This document shows, piece after piece, positions 20,897 to 32,578 of a stretch of DNA of 64,000 nt; the stretch's first letter is position 1; each line of letters starts with the position of its first letter. The stretch lies in assembly GCA_012845835.1 (NCBI GenBank), contig JABAKD010000016.1, positions 21,410,696 through 21,474,695 of the forward strand. The letters are read 5' to 3'. Both the position numbers and the translations under genes were made by a program. Origin of the DNA: Undaria pinnatifida. Taxonomy: Eukaryota > Sar > Phaeophyceae > Laminariales > Alariaceae. The notes beneath the pieces are model-generated. The model made no database searches. It saw only the letters and a program-made list of their open reading frames with translations, and was not told where the DNA came from.

Positions 20897-21728
20897 ATGG
20901 TATGATCCTGGCTTAGGCTACGCGCCCTGTGCTGATTGGCTTAGAATAGGTAGCTGCATGTTCGCAGAAAGAGTAGGATGGTTCTTAGGAGAACACTAAG
21001 ACTCGATGTGATTGGCTGTGTTGTGAGCTGGTCCTTACTCCCACTTCAAGTACGCAATGAGTCACACACGTGGCCTTGTAGAAGTGGCCGACGTAGGCGA
21101 TTAGCAGCTTGCACTCAGGAGTGACGTTTGGCATGACGCTTTCGACCCCTTGCCAGTACGAGGTCCGGTATCTGGAGCTTGGCCAGAGCCAAGCTTATTC
21201 CACCCCCCCCATCCCCCCCCCCCCCCCCTCTCGATCACTCTTGTATCCTGACCTAAATCAGCAATCCTTGCTCGGTAACAATAAGAGAATCTACTACCTA
21301 CCTGGGTTTTATACTGCCGTCATCTGCGGTCTTGCGATAGACACACCTGTCCCTTCTGAGGTTTACACCTTCATATTTGACGTCGGCGGCAGTTCTTCTC
21401 TTCTTCGCGAGGTGACCACCAGCCAGCTACTAGTTCAGCCCAGCTTGGGTGCTACCTTTTCTGGAGCCCGTTCCTTTGTTCTCTGCATTCCCTTTCACCA
21501 GTAAATTCTTCTCAACGCTTTAGTGACAGTGGGCCCACGGATCAACTCCTACCAGAAGCATCTTAGCCTCAATCATCAACCATCAATCACGAGGTGTGGG
21601 TTGGTCTATAGCCTCATTTGCTGTCGTTGTTTTGAGTTCGATCCACTTCCCGATTTCTTGATGTCTTAGATAGCCATCGCCATATCGTCGTGTGATCTGT
21701 GTCTACGACTATTGAGGGTGGGCTAATG
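20897..21728 (+). repeat. Repeat G copy 1, right part
   Basis: Continues repeat G after the gypsy insertion and matches 22280-22740 (GATTGGCTTA, GCTGCATGTTCGCA, GGAGCTTGGCCAGAGCC). It ends GAGGGTGGGCTAATG, immediately followed by copy 2, so the two copies are in tandem. The end also resembles 23580-23728. No coding frame is recognised. Confidence 0.6.
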
Positions 21729-22742
21729 TTATGGTGTGCTACTCTGTATGTGCCATTTGTATGAATGAGCAACAGATCAACCGTCTATCCCTGTTGATCA
21801 AGTATGGCCGGATTTCCGTTTTATCTCAACCGTGTCGTGTGATTTGGAATAGGGGTCGTGATATTTGGAATCAGTAGCAGCGTGTTTAGGAAGACTGTCG
21901 TGCGACCCAGGAATCGGCACGTACATATACCTACATATATATATATATCGCACAATAGGATTCACTTGATAAACTGATGCATTTCTTTCCACAGCTGTCA
22001 GATTTTGTCCCCCTCAGAAACGGGTTTTATAGTTTCCGCGCACAGACTGCCTAACATCACCCTGTTGACCCTGATAGCTACACTGTAGTTGCAAGGGGAG
22101 TCTCCGACTTATATCCTTAATGAGGACACACAACCCGTAATACGCGCGATCGGAGTATCACACACAGCTTGCAAAGATGAGTTTCGACAAAATATTCGAC
22201 CTCACAGCTGGAGTGTATTGTAAATTTTATAATAGCATAATGAACCACGGGACCGGCGGAGCATGTAGGAAACATAGCAATGGCAGCATCCTAGACGCGC
22301 CCTGCGCTAGTTGGCTTAAAATAGGTAGCTGCACGTTCGCACAAAGAGTAGAGGATGGTTCTTAGGAGATGACTAGGACTCGATGTGATTGGCTGTGTTG
22401 TGAGCTGGTCCTTACTCCTACTTCAAGTATGCAATTTGAGTCATTAAGGTGGCCTTGTAGAAGTGGCCGACGTAGGCAGTTAGCAGCTTGCACGCAGGAG
22501 TGACATTTGGCATGACGCTTTGGAACCCTTGCCAGCACGAGAGCCGGCATTTGGAGCTTGGCCAGAGCCAAGCTTCCACCCCCCCCATCTTCTCCCCCCC
22601 CCTCTCGATCACTCTTGGATCCTGACCTAAATTAGCAATCCTTGCTCGATAACAAAACGAAAACCTACTACCCACCTGGGTTTTATACCGCTGGATCATC
22701 TGTGGTCTCGTGATAGATACACCTGTCCCTTCTGAGGCTCAC
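21729..22742 (+). repeat. Repeat G copy 2, with a family F arm inserted at 21961-22230
   Basis: Starts TTATGGTGTGCTACTCTG like 16972. The CGCACAATAG of copy 1 is separated from the AATAG...ACCACGGGACC segment by a family F arm (CAGCTGTCAGATTTT to CAGCTGGAGTGTA). The right end is cut by the LINE fragment. Confidence 0.6.
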
Positions 22743-23100
22743 ACTTCCATAGCGTTGAGGCGATAGTGCGCAAACGGAGGATTTTGTTTGCGGGATTCGT
22801 GGCACGTATGGGGGAGGAGCGTCTGCCACAGAGGGTGATGTTTGGGGAGTTTGTTGGGGGTAAGGGCTACTCAGGGGGGCAAGACAAAGACTGGATGGAT
22901 CATCTGAAGGAGGATATGTCGGTCTTTGGAATGGAATTCGAAGGATGGCGAAAGGCTGCTCAGAAGGCTGGCAGATGGTTTCGAAGAGTAGAGGAGGGAG
23001 CCGAGTTGTTCATGCGAAATTGGCATGAAACGGAGAGACGCAAATCTGCAGAGCGACGCGCAAAGGCTGCGGCAGCGCCATCCACCGTTGGCATCTCTAA
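22743..23100 (+). pseudogene. LINE reverse-transcriptase C-terminal fragment
   Basis: An open frame reads SVEAIVRKRRILFAGFVARM, then ERLPQRVMFGEFVGG, then WMDHLKEDMSVFG and WFRRVEEGAELFMRNWHE. This RKRR-LFAG-VAR-RLP-RVMFGE pattern is common at the C-terminus of LINE polyproteins, after the reverse transcriptase. It ends in a G-rich run. No RT catalytic motifs precede it, so it is a 5'-truncated relic. Calling it a host protein is less likely because related pieces recur at 16.2 and 32.7 kb. Confidence 0.7.
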
Positions 23101-23104
23101 GCGG

Positions 23105-23205
23105 CCGGGGGGAGGGGAAAGGGGGGGGGGCGGGGAGGGGACTGGGAGAGGGGGGGAGGGGGGAGGGGGAAAGGGAAGAAGGGGGGAGGGGGGGAAGGGG
23201 GAGCG
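23105..23205. repeat. G-rich low-complexity run
   Basis: GGGGA-type repeats downstream of the LINE fragment. Confidence 0.85.
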
Positions 23206-23355
23206 TCATGCCCAAGAGACTGAAGTCTGGGTTTGGTCATCATCGTATTGAAAGTTGTAGGCCTTCTAATGGCCGTCACAAGATAGCATAAGACCGCCCT
23301 GACTTCTTCGCCATGTTGCGTTCTCTCCAAGGTGCCATTTATGATAGACGTGATA

Positions 23356-23461
23356 CTGTAATAGAGTGTTGGTATAGCGGGCAATAGATTCGGTAAGATA
23401 GTCCGCAGAGTTACGGTCTATTGGCCACAAGAAAATTCTCTCTAAACGGAATATTTTTAGT
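23356..23461 (+). repeat. Partial copy of the 14036/23730 LTR-like repeat
   Basis: Matches the first 105 bp of 23730-24221 (TAATAGAGTGTTGGTATAGC onward), then diverges. Confidence 0.6.
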
Positions 23462-23579
23462 CCCATACTCTACATAGGTTGCTCCAATCTGGGTTTTCTG
23501 TTTTCCTCTATCTTCCTATGGCCTTTCTTTTAGCGATGTGCTTTATTAGTGAATAGCCCTATCCTTGGAGTTTAGGCCT

Positions 23580-23729
23580 CATTACGAGGTGTGGGGGAAT
23601 CTATAGCCTCATGTGTTTGTTTCGAATAGCCGCATCTTCGACCTCCTTTCCCGGTCTTTTAGGATGAACTTTGTCGTCATCTTTCGACCGTCTTGAGGTC
23701 TGCATATACGACTATTCAGGGTGGGCTAA
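23580..23729 (+). repeat. Retroelement 3'-end block shared with 21590-21728
   Basis: Shares CACGAGGTGTGG...CTATAGCCTCAT and GACTATTCAGGGTGGGCTAATG with the end of repeat G copy 1. Confidence 0.5.
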
Positions 23730-24221
23730 TGTAATAGAGTGTTGGTATAGCGGGCAATAGATTCGGTAAGATAGTCCGCAGAATTACGGTCTATTGGCCA
23801 CAAGAAGATTCTCTTAAAACGGAATATTTTTAGTGAAGCGGATAACCCGTAGAGAATAGCTAGCTTATACCACAAGAACGTTCTCGGTAATGGAACGTCC
23901 TCCTCTGGACAAGATAGGTAGGAGTAAGCGCGTTAAGCGCTCATGGGAATATAGAACACCTAGGAGAACGTTCCTTGTACGTTCCATAGGTAAAGGTCCA
24001 GAAGAGAGCACAGCAGCAATGCTGGAGGGTGAAGCGAACTCTGTGAGCCTCACCCCACCCTCATGCTCTCACTCCTTCCCCTTTCCTGTCTCCTCGAGCT
24101 TCTCATAGCTCAACGCCAGTAATAAGAAATCATCAAAGAAGAACCGGTGCTGTCTCCAAGCGAAGCTGATACCCCTGCGTCCCTTTCCCTCCCAACATCT
24201 GGCACCACGACTCCTTTACAA
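23730..24221 (+). repeat. LTR-like dispersed repeat, copy 2
   Basis: Starts TGTAATAGAG and ends CTCCTTTACA, near-identical in layout to 14036-14530. It could be a solo LTR. The flanking pentamers differ (GCTAA and ATACC). Confidence 0.5.
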
Positions 24222-24274
24222 TACCCTCTGTTAGCCCAATGCCATCCTTAGCCAGTTCCTAGGGCCTGCTAGTA

Positions 24275-24480
24275 TGACATTTTTCCTTCTTTTCTTTTTA
24301 TTTTTTATTTTCTTTTTTTCTCTTCTTCTTTTTCCTTGCTTTCTTGTCTTGTCTTTTCGTGCTTTTCTTGTATTTTTCTTCTTTGCTTGCCTTTTTTTTT
24401 TTTCGTTTCGTTTCGTTTTTCTTCTCTTTTCTTTCCTTTCCTTTATCTTCTTTTCTCTTCTTTGTTTCTTTTTCTCCAAT
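24275..24480. repeat. T-rich pyrimidine tract
   Basis: About 200 bp of TTTTC/TTTCG-type low complexity. The Lys- or Phe-rich open frames across it are artefacts. Confidence 0.9.
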
Positions 24481-25640
24481 TGACTTACGCCTGCCGTGCG
24501 TATGCGTAGTGATAGATACTACGTGTAATATATACGTGGTAGTCTTCCTTGGGTGGCAATCGGAATATTTGGTTTCTCCAGGCGTGAGTAGTGAGACGTA
24601 TGCACCGGCCTGGACCTGGCACATCGTAGAATGACTCCCGATTTCACTTTTATATGTTTCTGGTGGAGGCATGAATTGCGTCAGCTGTTATATATGCGTG
24701 TACCACATTGGGTTGTGTGTGTTTTTCCCCTAGGGTATTCCTCAGCTCCAGAGTGACTGGAGCCTGTCCTGTGACCACGGACTTGATTATGCGAGTTAAC
24801 GTGAGAACAACAACAACAACAACAACAAATTATAATAGGGGGGGCGCGAAAGCGACAACGTAGTAGAATATTGTAATGACTTGCTGTGTGTCGTTCTGTC
24901 ATGTTTTTCTTCTCTTTTTTTGCTTTTTGTCTGATTCCCTTATCTCCCTCCCCGCCGGCCGCATGCCGGTATCTTATTCCTATTCGTCGTGTTGCCTTCG
25001 TCCGTGAAACAGCACAGTTTAACTGTTGTTGTTGTTGTTGTTGTTATATTTTTCGTGTGTTGTTTTGTGCGTGCACAGCAGCACTTAGTTATCTTCTAAA
25101 AGTGTTGTTTACGTCCGTACAACCGGTATCATCAGATTCTGTTGTTGTTGTGGTTCCTCTTCTCAGCACGTATGTATGCAGTGTTGTTCTTTTAGCCTTT
25201 CCTTTCCGATCTTCTTGCATCACAATCTTCAGAGAACACCCTAAAACTACTCGTACCTGTCGTTTGTTTTGCTTTCTATATTTATTTATTTTTCTCTCTT
25301 TTTGAAAGTCTGGCTTGTTGTACTATCATCGTACCCGGTCCTTATTAATAATACCAGGTAACATTTATTTCATACGTCGTACGTAAGTTTATTTTATCCT
25401 GATGACTCGCGACTGCCTGTTTGGTTTATTACTCTGTTTCACAGCAGCAAGCAGCAGCAGCAGCCTGTAACCACAGAATTTGTAATTTCTCTATTAATAG
25501 GGTGAAAAGAATCAGCACGGACTCTCGACTCTGGGGGTACTGATTGACTGATTGATTACGTCGTCGTGGTGTAGAAAGAACGGTTTTTTTATGTGAAGAC
25601 AACACACACGTTTATCAATCATCAATAACTAGTCTATGCA
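24481..25640. other. No gene recognised; (AAC)n at 24809-24830 and (GTT)n at 25022-25045
   Basis: Open frames here encode homopolymer runs and no known domain. A (GCA)-rich stretch lies at 25445-25465. Confidence 0.5.
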
Positions 25641-25694
25641 TGTATGATGCAACGACGCGCAAGGACGCGGCCTCTCCTCCTCTTCCTGCCAGTG

Positions 25695-25705
25695 CCTGCT
25701 GCTGC

Positions 25706-25736
<31 letters not shown>

Positions 25737-25738
25737 AG
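25695..25738. repeat. (CTG)n trinucleotide repeat
   Basis: About 9 uninterrupted CTG/TGC units preceded by imperfect ones. No surrounding exon could be supported. Confidence 0.9.
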
Positions 25739-26286
25739 TTTGCTTTGAAAATTAATAAAACGAAGAGTCAACCATTTTTTTTTCGGCTCCAACCATACAT
25801 CGAACAATTTTTGAACCAATCTCTGATACATTCATACCATTTTTTTTATCAATTTTTGATTTTTTGTCTTTTTGTTTGTGCCCGTCCCTTCCATCCACCC
25901 CACACACACATTCTTCACCATGCATTTTCCGTTCTCCTTCTCCCTCCCCTCCTAAACGTAGCGCAGATAGACTCGGGGTCACTAATATTAAGCAGGCCAC
26001 CTTCTCGGGACCCCCACTATATACTACATACCCTCTGGTCACTACGTAATAAAGTACGCGCCTTCATCTTATCGCGAGAAGTCCCAGCAATTGAGTTGAA
26101 ACTGGCACACGCCATGTGTGTATGAATTTGCTGTATGAATTTGCTGTATGTATGTAGTATGCAGATATGTGTGAAAGTAAAAAAGCGTGTGGTTCGAGCT
26201 TTATGTTTCCCCATCTATCTGCCGGTTTAAGTATTATTCTTTTTTACATTACGTCGGAACGGCATCTAGTATTTACCCCCTACGAG
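25739..26286. other. No gene recognised
   Basis: 26175-26225 weakly resembles the A-tailed retroposon at 44.82 kb (AGCTTTATGTTTCCCCATC). Confidence 0.4.
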
Positions 26287-26603
26287 TTTTTTTTCTTTTT
26301 TTTTTTTTTTTTTTGCACACTTTCACTTTCCAGCTTCTGGACAAGCCGTGGTCACAGGTGTCATCCCTTCTCCTCCCCGGTTCTTGCCTTCAATTTTTAT
26401 CGCGCATAGGGTTCAGCAATCCCACTGCTCGTCGATTGTTCATCGAGTGTTGCTAACTCACGCTCTCGCGCTTTCCGCAAGTCAATTTGTCCACAAGAAA
26501 AAGTCCCAACGAATTTATACGAGTATGCACTCGGCGGGGCTCGAACTCACGAAACTGACCTATACCAGGCTCGAGGATAACCTGATACGCCACCGGGGCG
26601 ACC
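26287..26603 (-). mobile_element. tRNA-derived SINE, copy 1
   Basis: On the minus strand it opens GGTCGCCCCGGTGGCGTATC (box A-like) and GAGTTCGAGCCCC (box B-like). A tRNA-unrelated body and an A tail (T run 26287-26313 on the plus strand) follow. Copies 2 and 3 (26615-26939, 45289-45597) match over the full length. Box A and B spacing of about 45 bp fits a polymerase III promoter. Confidence 0.85.
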
Positions 26604-26610
26604 GGTATTA

Positions 26611-26614
<4 letters not shown>

Positions 26615-26651
<37 letters not shown>

Positions 26652-26939
26652 ACACTTTTACTTTCCAGCTTCTGGACAAGCCGTGGTCACAGGTGTCATC
26701 CCTTCTCCTCCCCGGTTCTTGCCTTCAATTTTTATCGCGCATAGGGTTCAGCAATCCCACTGCTCGTCGATGTTTCATCGAACGTTGCTAACTCACGCTC
26801 TCGCGCTTTCCGCAAGTCAATTTGTCCACAAGAAAAAGTCCCAACGAATTTATACGAGTATGCACTCGGCGGGGCTCGAACTCACGAAACTGACCTATAC
26901 CAGGCTCGAGGATAACCTGATACGCCACCGGGGCGACCG
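26615..26939 (-). mobile_element. tRNA-derived SINE, copy 2
   Basis: Nearly identical to copy 1 and in the same orientation. Its A tail (T run 26615-26649) ends about 10 bp from the head of copy 1. The two therefore form a head-to-tail pair, from a second insertion beside the first or a tandem duplication. Confidence 0.85.
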
Positions 26940-27730
26940 TACAAGTACTAAATACTCGGAGTAAATATTATCGGAGGGCAAAAATAATAATGAAATAATA
27001 ATATAATATAAATTAAGATAAAACTAAAAAAAACTCATATATGCCGTCAACGCACATCTCCGTGAGTCGACACGCCATTTCAACTGCAAGTAGTGGAGGA
27101 ACAAAAATCAACCTTTCCACTTTAGTTAGTCCCCACCAGGTATTATTAATCCTATATAATAGCAGCGGAAGAGTTATTTTAGTACAGCACCGACACATAT
27201 CGTCAACCATTTCTTCTTATTTTATATTATATTGTTTTATAGTTGATTATTTTCGATTTTTTCCCCAACTATTATATCCAATACAATATCATAAAGACCG
27301 ATTGTCCACTCAACCATTCTTCATTTTTCGTTTGCCTGGACGCAAAACCCAGAAAAACCGAAACCATTTCTTTTTGACAGTCTCGTCCTTCCATCGGCCT
27401 TCTTCCATCGCATCGTCACGTGCCGTCCCCCCCGACGAACGATCGCCTCTTTTGTTGGACGACGCAGCAGCAAGCAGCAGAGAAAAAAAAGTGTCTCACA
27501 TCATCATCACCACGGCCACCTCCGCGACCGAAGGTTTGATCCCTCGGCAAGCGAAGAACACGGTGAGCCCCGGAGAGCTCACTGCCGATTGCGTGTCTTC
27601 CATCATACATATCGCGCCAGGATACTTGGCCTAGCGGCCACCCAGCCGGCGCCTCTGCAAGTCGACGAGCTTGCCAATTGGGCTGGAGAGCAAGAAATCG
27701 AAGAAGCATCATCGATATTGCAAAGCGGGG
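26940..27730. other. No gene recognised; AT-rich then mixed sequence
   Basis: 27041-27634 stays open on the plus strand but shows no recognisable domain or supported splice structure. It is left unannotated. Confidence 0.4.
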
Positions 27731-27857
27731 CGACTCTTCTTCTTCTCCTCCTGCTGGCTGCCGCAGCCGGCGAGCTGCGGCTGCTGCGGCTGCTGCCGCT
27801 GCTGCTGTGGCTGCGGCTGCTGCTAGCGCTAGCGCTGCGGCGGCTGCTTCTGCTAGC

Positions 27858-27900
<43 letters not shown>
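27731..27900. repeat. Imperfect (CTG)n / (GCT)n trinucleotide tract
   Basis: CTGCGG and CTGCTG units run for 150 bp, ending in about 14 pure CTG units. All six frames stay open (Leu, Ala, Cys, Ser, Gln runs), so open frames here are not evidence of a gene. Confidence 0.9.
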
Positions 27901-27901
<1 letters not shown>

Positions 27902-27929
27902 AATCAAACAATCGCTGCCCTCATCATAG

Positions 27930-29390
27930 CCGAGCTGTGGTCTTTGGTGTGCGATTATGATGGCCGAAGCTGCTTGCCCGAGGCGACAGGTAAGAAGAGC
28001 GCAATAATCCTTTTATCTATACTGTATCCTATATGTGTATTTTGGCAGGCTTTGAACGAGGCGAGGCAACTCCGGAATCATAAAACGACAGCTCGACCAA
28101 CGACTACCTGGTATGAACAGCCAGATCATCTCGAAAGAAATGTGTGTTAGATTGTCGCTGTGCCCGTCGCATAGCCGGAAAGCTTTCACAGCAAGGATAG
28201 CTATAACCTTGTGCGAGAGACAGGCCACAGCAGCAGCTGCAGCAGCTGCATTGAACTTCTTGGCACCGAGCACTGCCATACTCCTCCTGCTGTGTAGCCC
28301 AGCCCATACGATTGCCGGTACATGATGACAGAAAATAGAAAATACACCACGGGTAGCAATTTGGGTGGCAGATACCAAGTACCTTGCAAGTACCACTATT
28401 AATATTAAAATAGACTCACATCATGAATGTCATCCTAATCCTTAACTCTGAAAGCAGTATAATAATTCGAGGGCCGAGCTGGGATACGATTGATTGTTGT
28501 GTGTTCGTCCGGCTCTTTCGCTTCTTCTGTACCGAACGTCGCCCGACGAGCTGTGCACGAGGCGTTGGCTACCTGGTAGTATGGTGTATGTAGCTATCAC
28601 CGATCGCCTATCATAACCACGCCCTATCGTGTGCTCTGCCGGTCAGACAGCAGCAGAGAAGACGGCGTTGAGATTGTTACACCAAGAGCTTGTTGCGCGC
28701 TCCAGAACTAACTGGAACAAAAATTCCACTTGAAATATTCTACTCAAAATTCCAGGTGGTTTAAATTCGGGTACTTGTATAGTCTACCGGTATGTTTTTT
28801 TAAGGTTCTTTTCCCCACTGCGACGATTTCCTTACACTAATTCCAAGTAGATTGGGCCCCAACACAACCCCCGAGAACTTGCACGCAGGGGGGGTACTAC
28901 AGGTCATATCAAGTTATATACGAGCTTTTTTCCCCGCTTGCGGCATTATTCCTGGTCTAGATCCAATTGCGTTTGGTTTCGTGTACCAATAACGATACCA
29001 AGAGACAGCAGCAGCGGTACGCGACTGATGCAGCAGTATTCACATACCTGGTGCGGAAGTGTACCCAGCATGCTGTACCTCTTACAGCATCATGTAGATT
29101 AGTGGAAAGATCAGCTTAATGGGAAGAACGCACGCACCCAGCCAAGTATGCGGTCGTCACGAACTCTGACTGAAAATAAAGGATAAAGAAAACATGGCGC
29201 AGGGGCGAAGCTCGTGCAGACTCATGTATCACTACCCGCGTGCTGGATACATACATATCATCCAACCGGTCGTCTAGTGGCTAACGTCGAACACAATATA
29301 TACTTCGAAGTATTAAATGGTTGGAGTCTCGGTATGGACTTTGTTGTTTTCTGGAGACACCAACTAACTGCCGAGAGAGCGCTTTATAGC
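27930..29390. other. No gene recognised
   Basis: A strong donor-like ACAGGTAAGA lies at 27986-27995 after a short open stretch, but no partner exon could be identified. Nothing else was found. Confidence 0.4.
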
Positions 29391-29394
29391 TAGC

Positions 29395-29570
29395 GTGGGT
29401 AGGCACAATTCTCCTCGCGAGTTGACGAGGGAAGCAAACTCAAGTGCTGAGTTTTTCTCGCACTAAACACGCAGGCGTGTACCGTAGTTGGGAGGGCGGA
29501 GAAGAAAGAGCCTGCTTCGTAGTGACCCCAGATCTGAGTAACGTCTAGGGAGGGAGAAGGAGAAAGAAAA
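29395..29570 (+). repeat. Dispersed repeat H, copy 1
   Basis: Shares GGGTAGGCAC, GAGTTGACGAGGGAA, TGACCCC..ATCTGAGT.ACGTCT and GGGAGGGAGAA blocks with 39330-39550 in the same order and orientation. Function unknown. Confidence 0.55.
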
Positions 29571-31715
29571 AATGCACATTTGATGGGATGATGAAAATAA
29601 ATATCTGGATATTTTCACATATTAGTTAGATTCGAAACATCACGTTGTTGTGCATCGGAAAAGTCGATTGACCTCTTCAGAAAGGGCGCCGTGTTTGGGG
29701 CCCTCTTCTCCGCCATCATCTCCCACTATAAATACAGCAGTTCAGGATACCATGGGGTACGAATAGCAAGACACAGGGGAAAAAGAAGGACAGGCTGCTT
29801 GGTATTTTACGAAAAAGTAATAAACTCCGGAGCCGTCACGCTGAAGTTGGACTATTTTATAAAAAATATTTCTAGGGCGTCAGCCGTGAGTTCGACGAAT
29901 TTCAGGTGAATACTCACCTTTGCAAGCTGCGTTGTTGGTACTTGTACTTCTACGGCAGAACGAACGCGCTCTTCCCCAAGTGAGAAATCCAGGCTGAAGA
30001 ATTCTCCCGTTTCCTTTTACCGGGTAGTGCTTCCGTTTTTAGCTTTTATGAGCCCAAGAAGCGAAACCGGCTTAAGGAAGGCGCTTCCTACCCCCCCCCC
30101 CCCCCGACGCGAGAACGCCCACCTGCTACTCGTACCCAGCAACAGCTGCTGTAGTGGATAGCATTTTGTTACTGCCTCTGGGGTATTTATTATAAGAAAG
30201 ATAAAAACATGCTACATCGAGGCTACATGGGTGTGAGAGATCGAAGATTATCTCATCATACGTCGCTCGCTCGCGTCCGCAGGCGTCCGCAGGAGTCGCA
30301 CAGCAATCACAGCGAACACTTCATGTGAGCCGCGTTTGTGTGTGTGTGTGTGTGCGCGCGCGCTCAGCGTTTCACTATATGAACGCACACTACTGCTCTT
30401 ACTGACTGCCATAACAGCTGTAGTAAGTACCGGTAGTCTGGCTTCAGAGAGAGGGAAAAGGTTACGATTGCGCGGCAGCATCGATAACACGAAGAAGCCC
30501 GATTTCGCTGGGATCGGGAATGAATGTGTCTGAAAGGCAATGTACCTGGGTGAAGTGTGTGTGGCTCGCTTGGATCATAGCATAGCGAAATTCACGCTTT
30601 CGCATGATATTTTTACATGCGCGTTAAGCTCGATGTTGTCGCCTGTCATATATATGTCGCTGTACACGTGTTCTTTGCGTTACTACACTGATTTTTCCTC
30701 ACATCGACATCAAAGACAAGCAGTGTCCGTGCCGATGCCTCCTGCCTCTCTCTCGAGAGAAAGACGAGCTCTGTGGTCGCAAAACTACGAGACAGAGACG
30801 CATAGAACAAACAGTAAGGCGGCTTGTCCATGCAACGTCAGCCGCATTGGACACGTGGGCGAAAAACATGCAAGGCGGCACGCACTACCAGGCTATTTTG
30901 TCGGTATATGCATGTTAAATAGTAGTAGCACTAGACAAGCTCGCACTAGACTAAGTTATTAGCAGTTCCACACAACCAATCCTGCATTATCTCGCTGTTA
31001 ATATGTCCACCAGGTTAAAGTCGCAGTGCTCGAGTAGTTCACTAAGTGAATTTCGCACTGCGAGTGGCGTCATTTTTTTTTTTTCATACAGATTTCTCCT
31101 CTTACCTTTGTGTGTAATAAAAAAAAATGCCATGTTGGTCGTACGGCGTACGTAGCCGCACGCGCGCCAAGCGTAGGTTGGATTGGATCGGAATCATTGA
31201 CGCCCTCGGCGGAGTATCATATACACCATTGAAAATGCTCTAGACTGGAACGCGACTACAGCAGTATGGTAGTAGCCAAGGTAGTATGAGCAGTATATCA
31301 GCCCTCTCGCGAGAAACCTGAAATCCGGCGCTAGGCTCCTACATATCATAGCATTTTTGTTCTGGGCGAGCGAGTACAGGGTGGAGTAGATTTCTTACTA
31401 ATTTTCTTTTAAGAAGGGCAAGCGCTTTCTCTGTCTTGCAGTTTGCGCCCACGGGGCAGAGAGAGCTCGTCTCTCCGTGCATAGAATGTGTGTGTGTGTG
31501 TTCTTCACATTAAACCGTTCTTCTACTCGTCGACATCCAGCACACCCAGTGTCCGTACTGATTCTTCACCCTAGAAAGATCAGCTCTGTGGTCACAAGCC
31601 ACGACACAGAGATAATGCATCGTAATGCATTCGACAACGCAATGTCATGCCCTAGTACTGGGTACGACAGGCACAACATACATACGTCAGCAACAGAAAT
31701 ACATTGGAAGAGAGA
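29571..31715. other. No gene; (GT)n at 30335-30355 and a weak internal duplication
   Basis: 30665-30810 and 31495-31625 share the order GTGTTCTT, CATCGACATC-like, CAGTGTCCGT, AGCTCTGTGGTC and GACACAGAGA, a diverged direct repeat. 29875-29950 shares GTCAGCCGTGAGTTCGACGA and TTTGCAAGCTGCGTTGTTGG with 52355-52430. A short C run lies at 30091-30106. No coding sequence is supported. Confidence 0.45.
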
Positions 31716-31719
31716 AATA

Positions 31720-31915
31720 CGAAATAAACAAAAACAAAAACAAAAACAAAAAACAAAAACAAAATAAGAAAACAACTAAAAACAAAGATAAAAATAAAAA
31801 CAAAAAATGAAACAAACAAAATGAAGGGGAAATCGAAGAAACAACCCAACCGCAAAGGAGAGCCAAAGCTCGGAAAAGAAACATAATAAAATGAAATAAA
31901 ATAAAGTAAAGTAAA
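31720..31915. repeat. A-rich (CAAAAA)n tract
   Basis: ACAAAA-type low complexity. It may be the A-rich tail of the LINE fragments that follow on the minus strand. Confidence 0.8.
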
Positions 31916-32014
31916 ACCAAAATAAGATAATCCGAACACGAGCCAAAAACCTGGACACGCAAGGAGGGAACAAAGGGGAAAAAAATACCCCAGAGAAAGA
32001 CGAAAAGTGCTATG

Positions 32015-32175
32015 TACCTACTAGTCGGCCTGGTACCTTGCTACCCTGTCTGCCATCTCCTTCCTGCCTTCGTCCACCGCGGTCTCCCTTCTATTCCTCC
32101 TGTTGCCCCCCCTGCCCCCATTCCATTGGACGGCTTTCCTTCTACTCCTCCTGTTTCCCCCCCACCCCCCTTTTT
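32015..32175 (-). repeat. Copy of the LINE 3'-end block
   Basis: CTAGTCGGCCTGGTACCTTG followed by CTACCCTGTCTGCC is repeated at 32580-32740 with the same downstream C-rich units (CTTCTACTCCTCCTG). It is a partial duplicate of the LINE tail. Confidence 0.6.
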
Positions 32176-32578
32176 GTTATTCTCATTAAACCAAAATACC
32201 TTGTAAAAGAGAGAAACAACGAAAGAAACCAAGACAAAATAAATAAATAAATAAATAAAAAGGGGAGCCAAAGCACGGGAGATAGAAACATACCCCGAGC
32301 ATGAGCCAAAATGGACATGCAAGGGGGAAAGAAAGGGAAAAAATACCCCGGAAAAAAGAAACAAGTAGAAGAAGGAAGACTGGGAGGGCCAAATGAAACA
32401 GGCTCGTCACCTACCCACCATGCAAGACTCCCTTCATAAGGATAAGAAGGGGAAAGAAAAAAAATAAAATAAAATAAAATAAATAAATTCACGGAAAAAT
32501 CAAAGTACCAAGACATCACATTCCGAGCAGCCGCAGCAGTTGGCGGTACGAGTGGCATAGCTAGAAAGGTTCCACCTA

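Noticed and set aside
22766-23251. Host gene for a basic 161-residue protein
   Set aside because: The sequence pattern is that of a LINE C-terminus, repeated in two other places, and the end is a G-rich low-complexity run.
26540-26603. tRNA gene on the minus strand
   Set aside because: Box A and B-like motifs are present but the cloverleaf does not close, and the sequence continues into a SINE body with an A tail in three copies.
27416-27929. Poly-Ala, poly-Leu and poly-Ser frames as a gene
   Set aside because: All frames over the CTG tract are open. None continues into a recognisable domain, and no strand is favoured.
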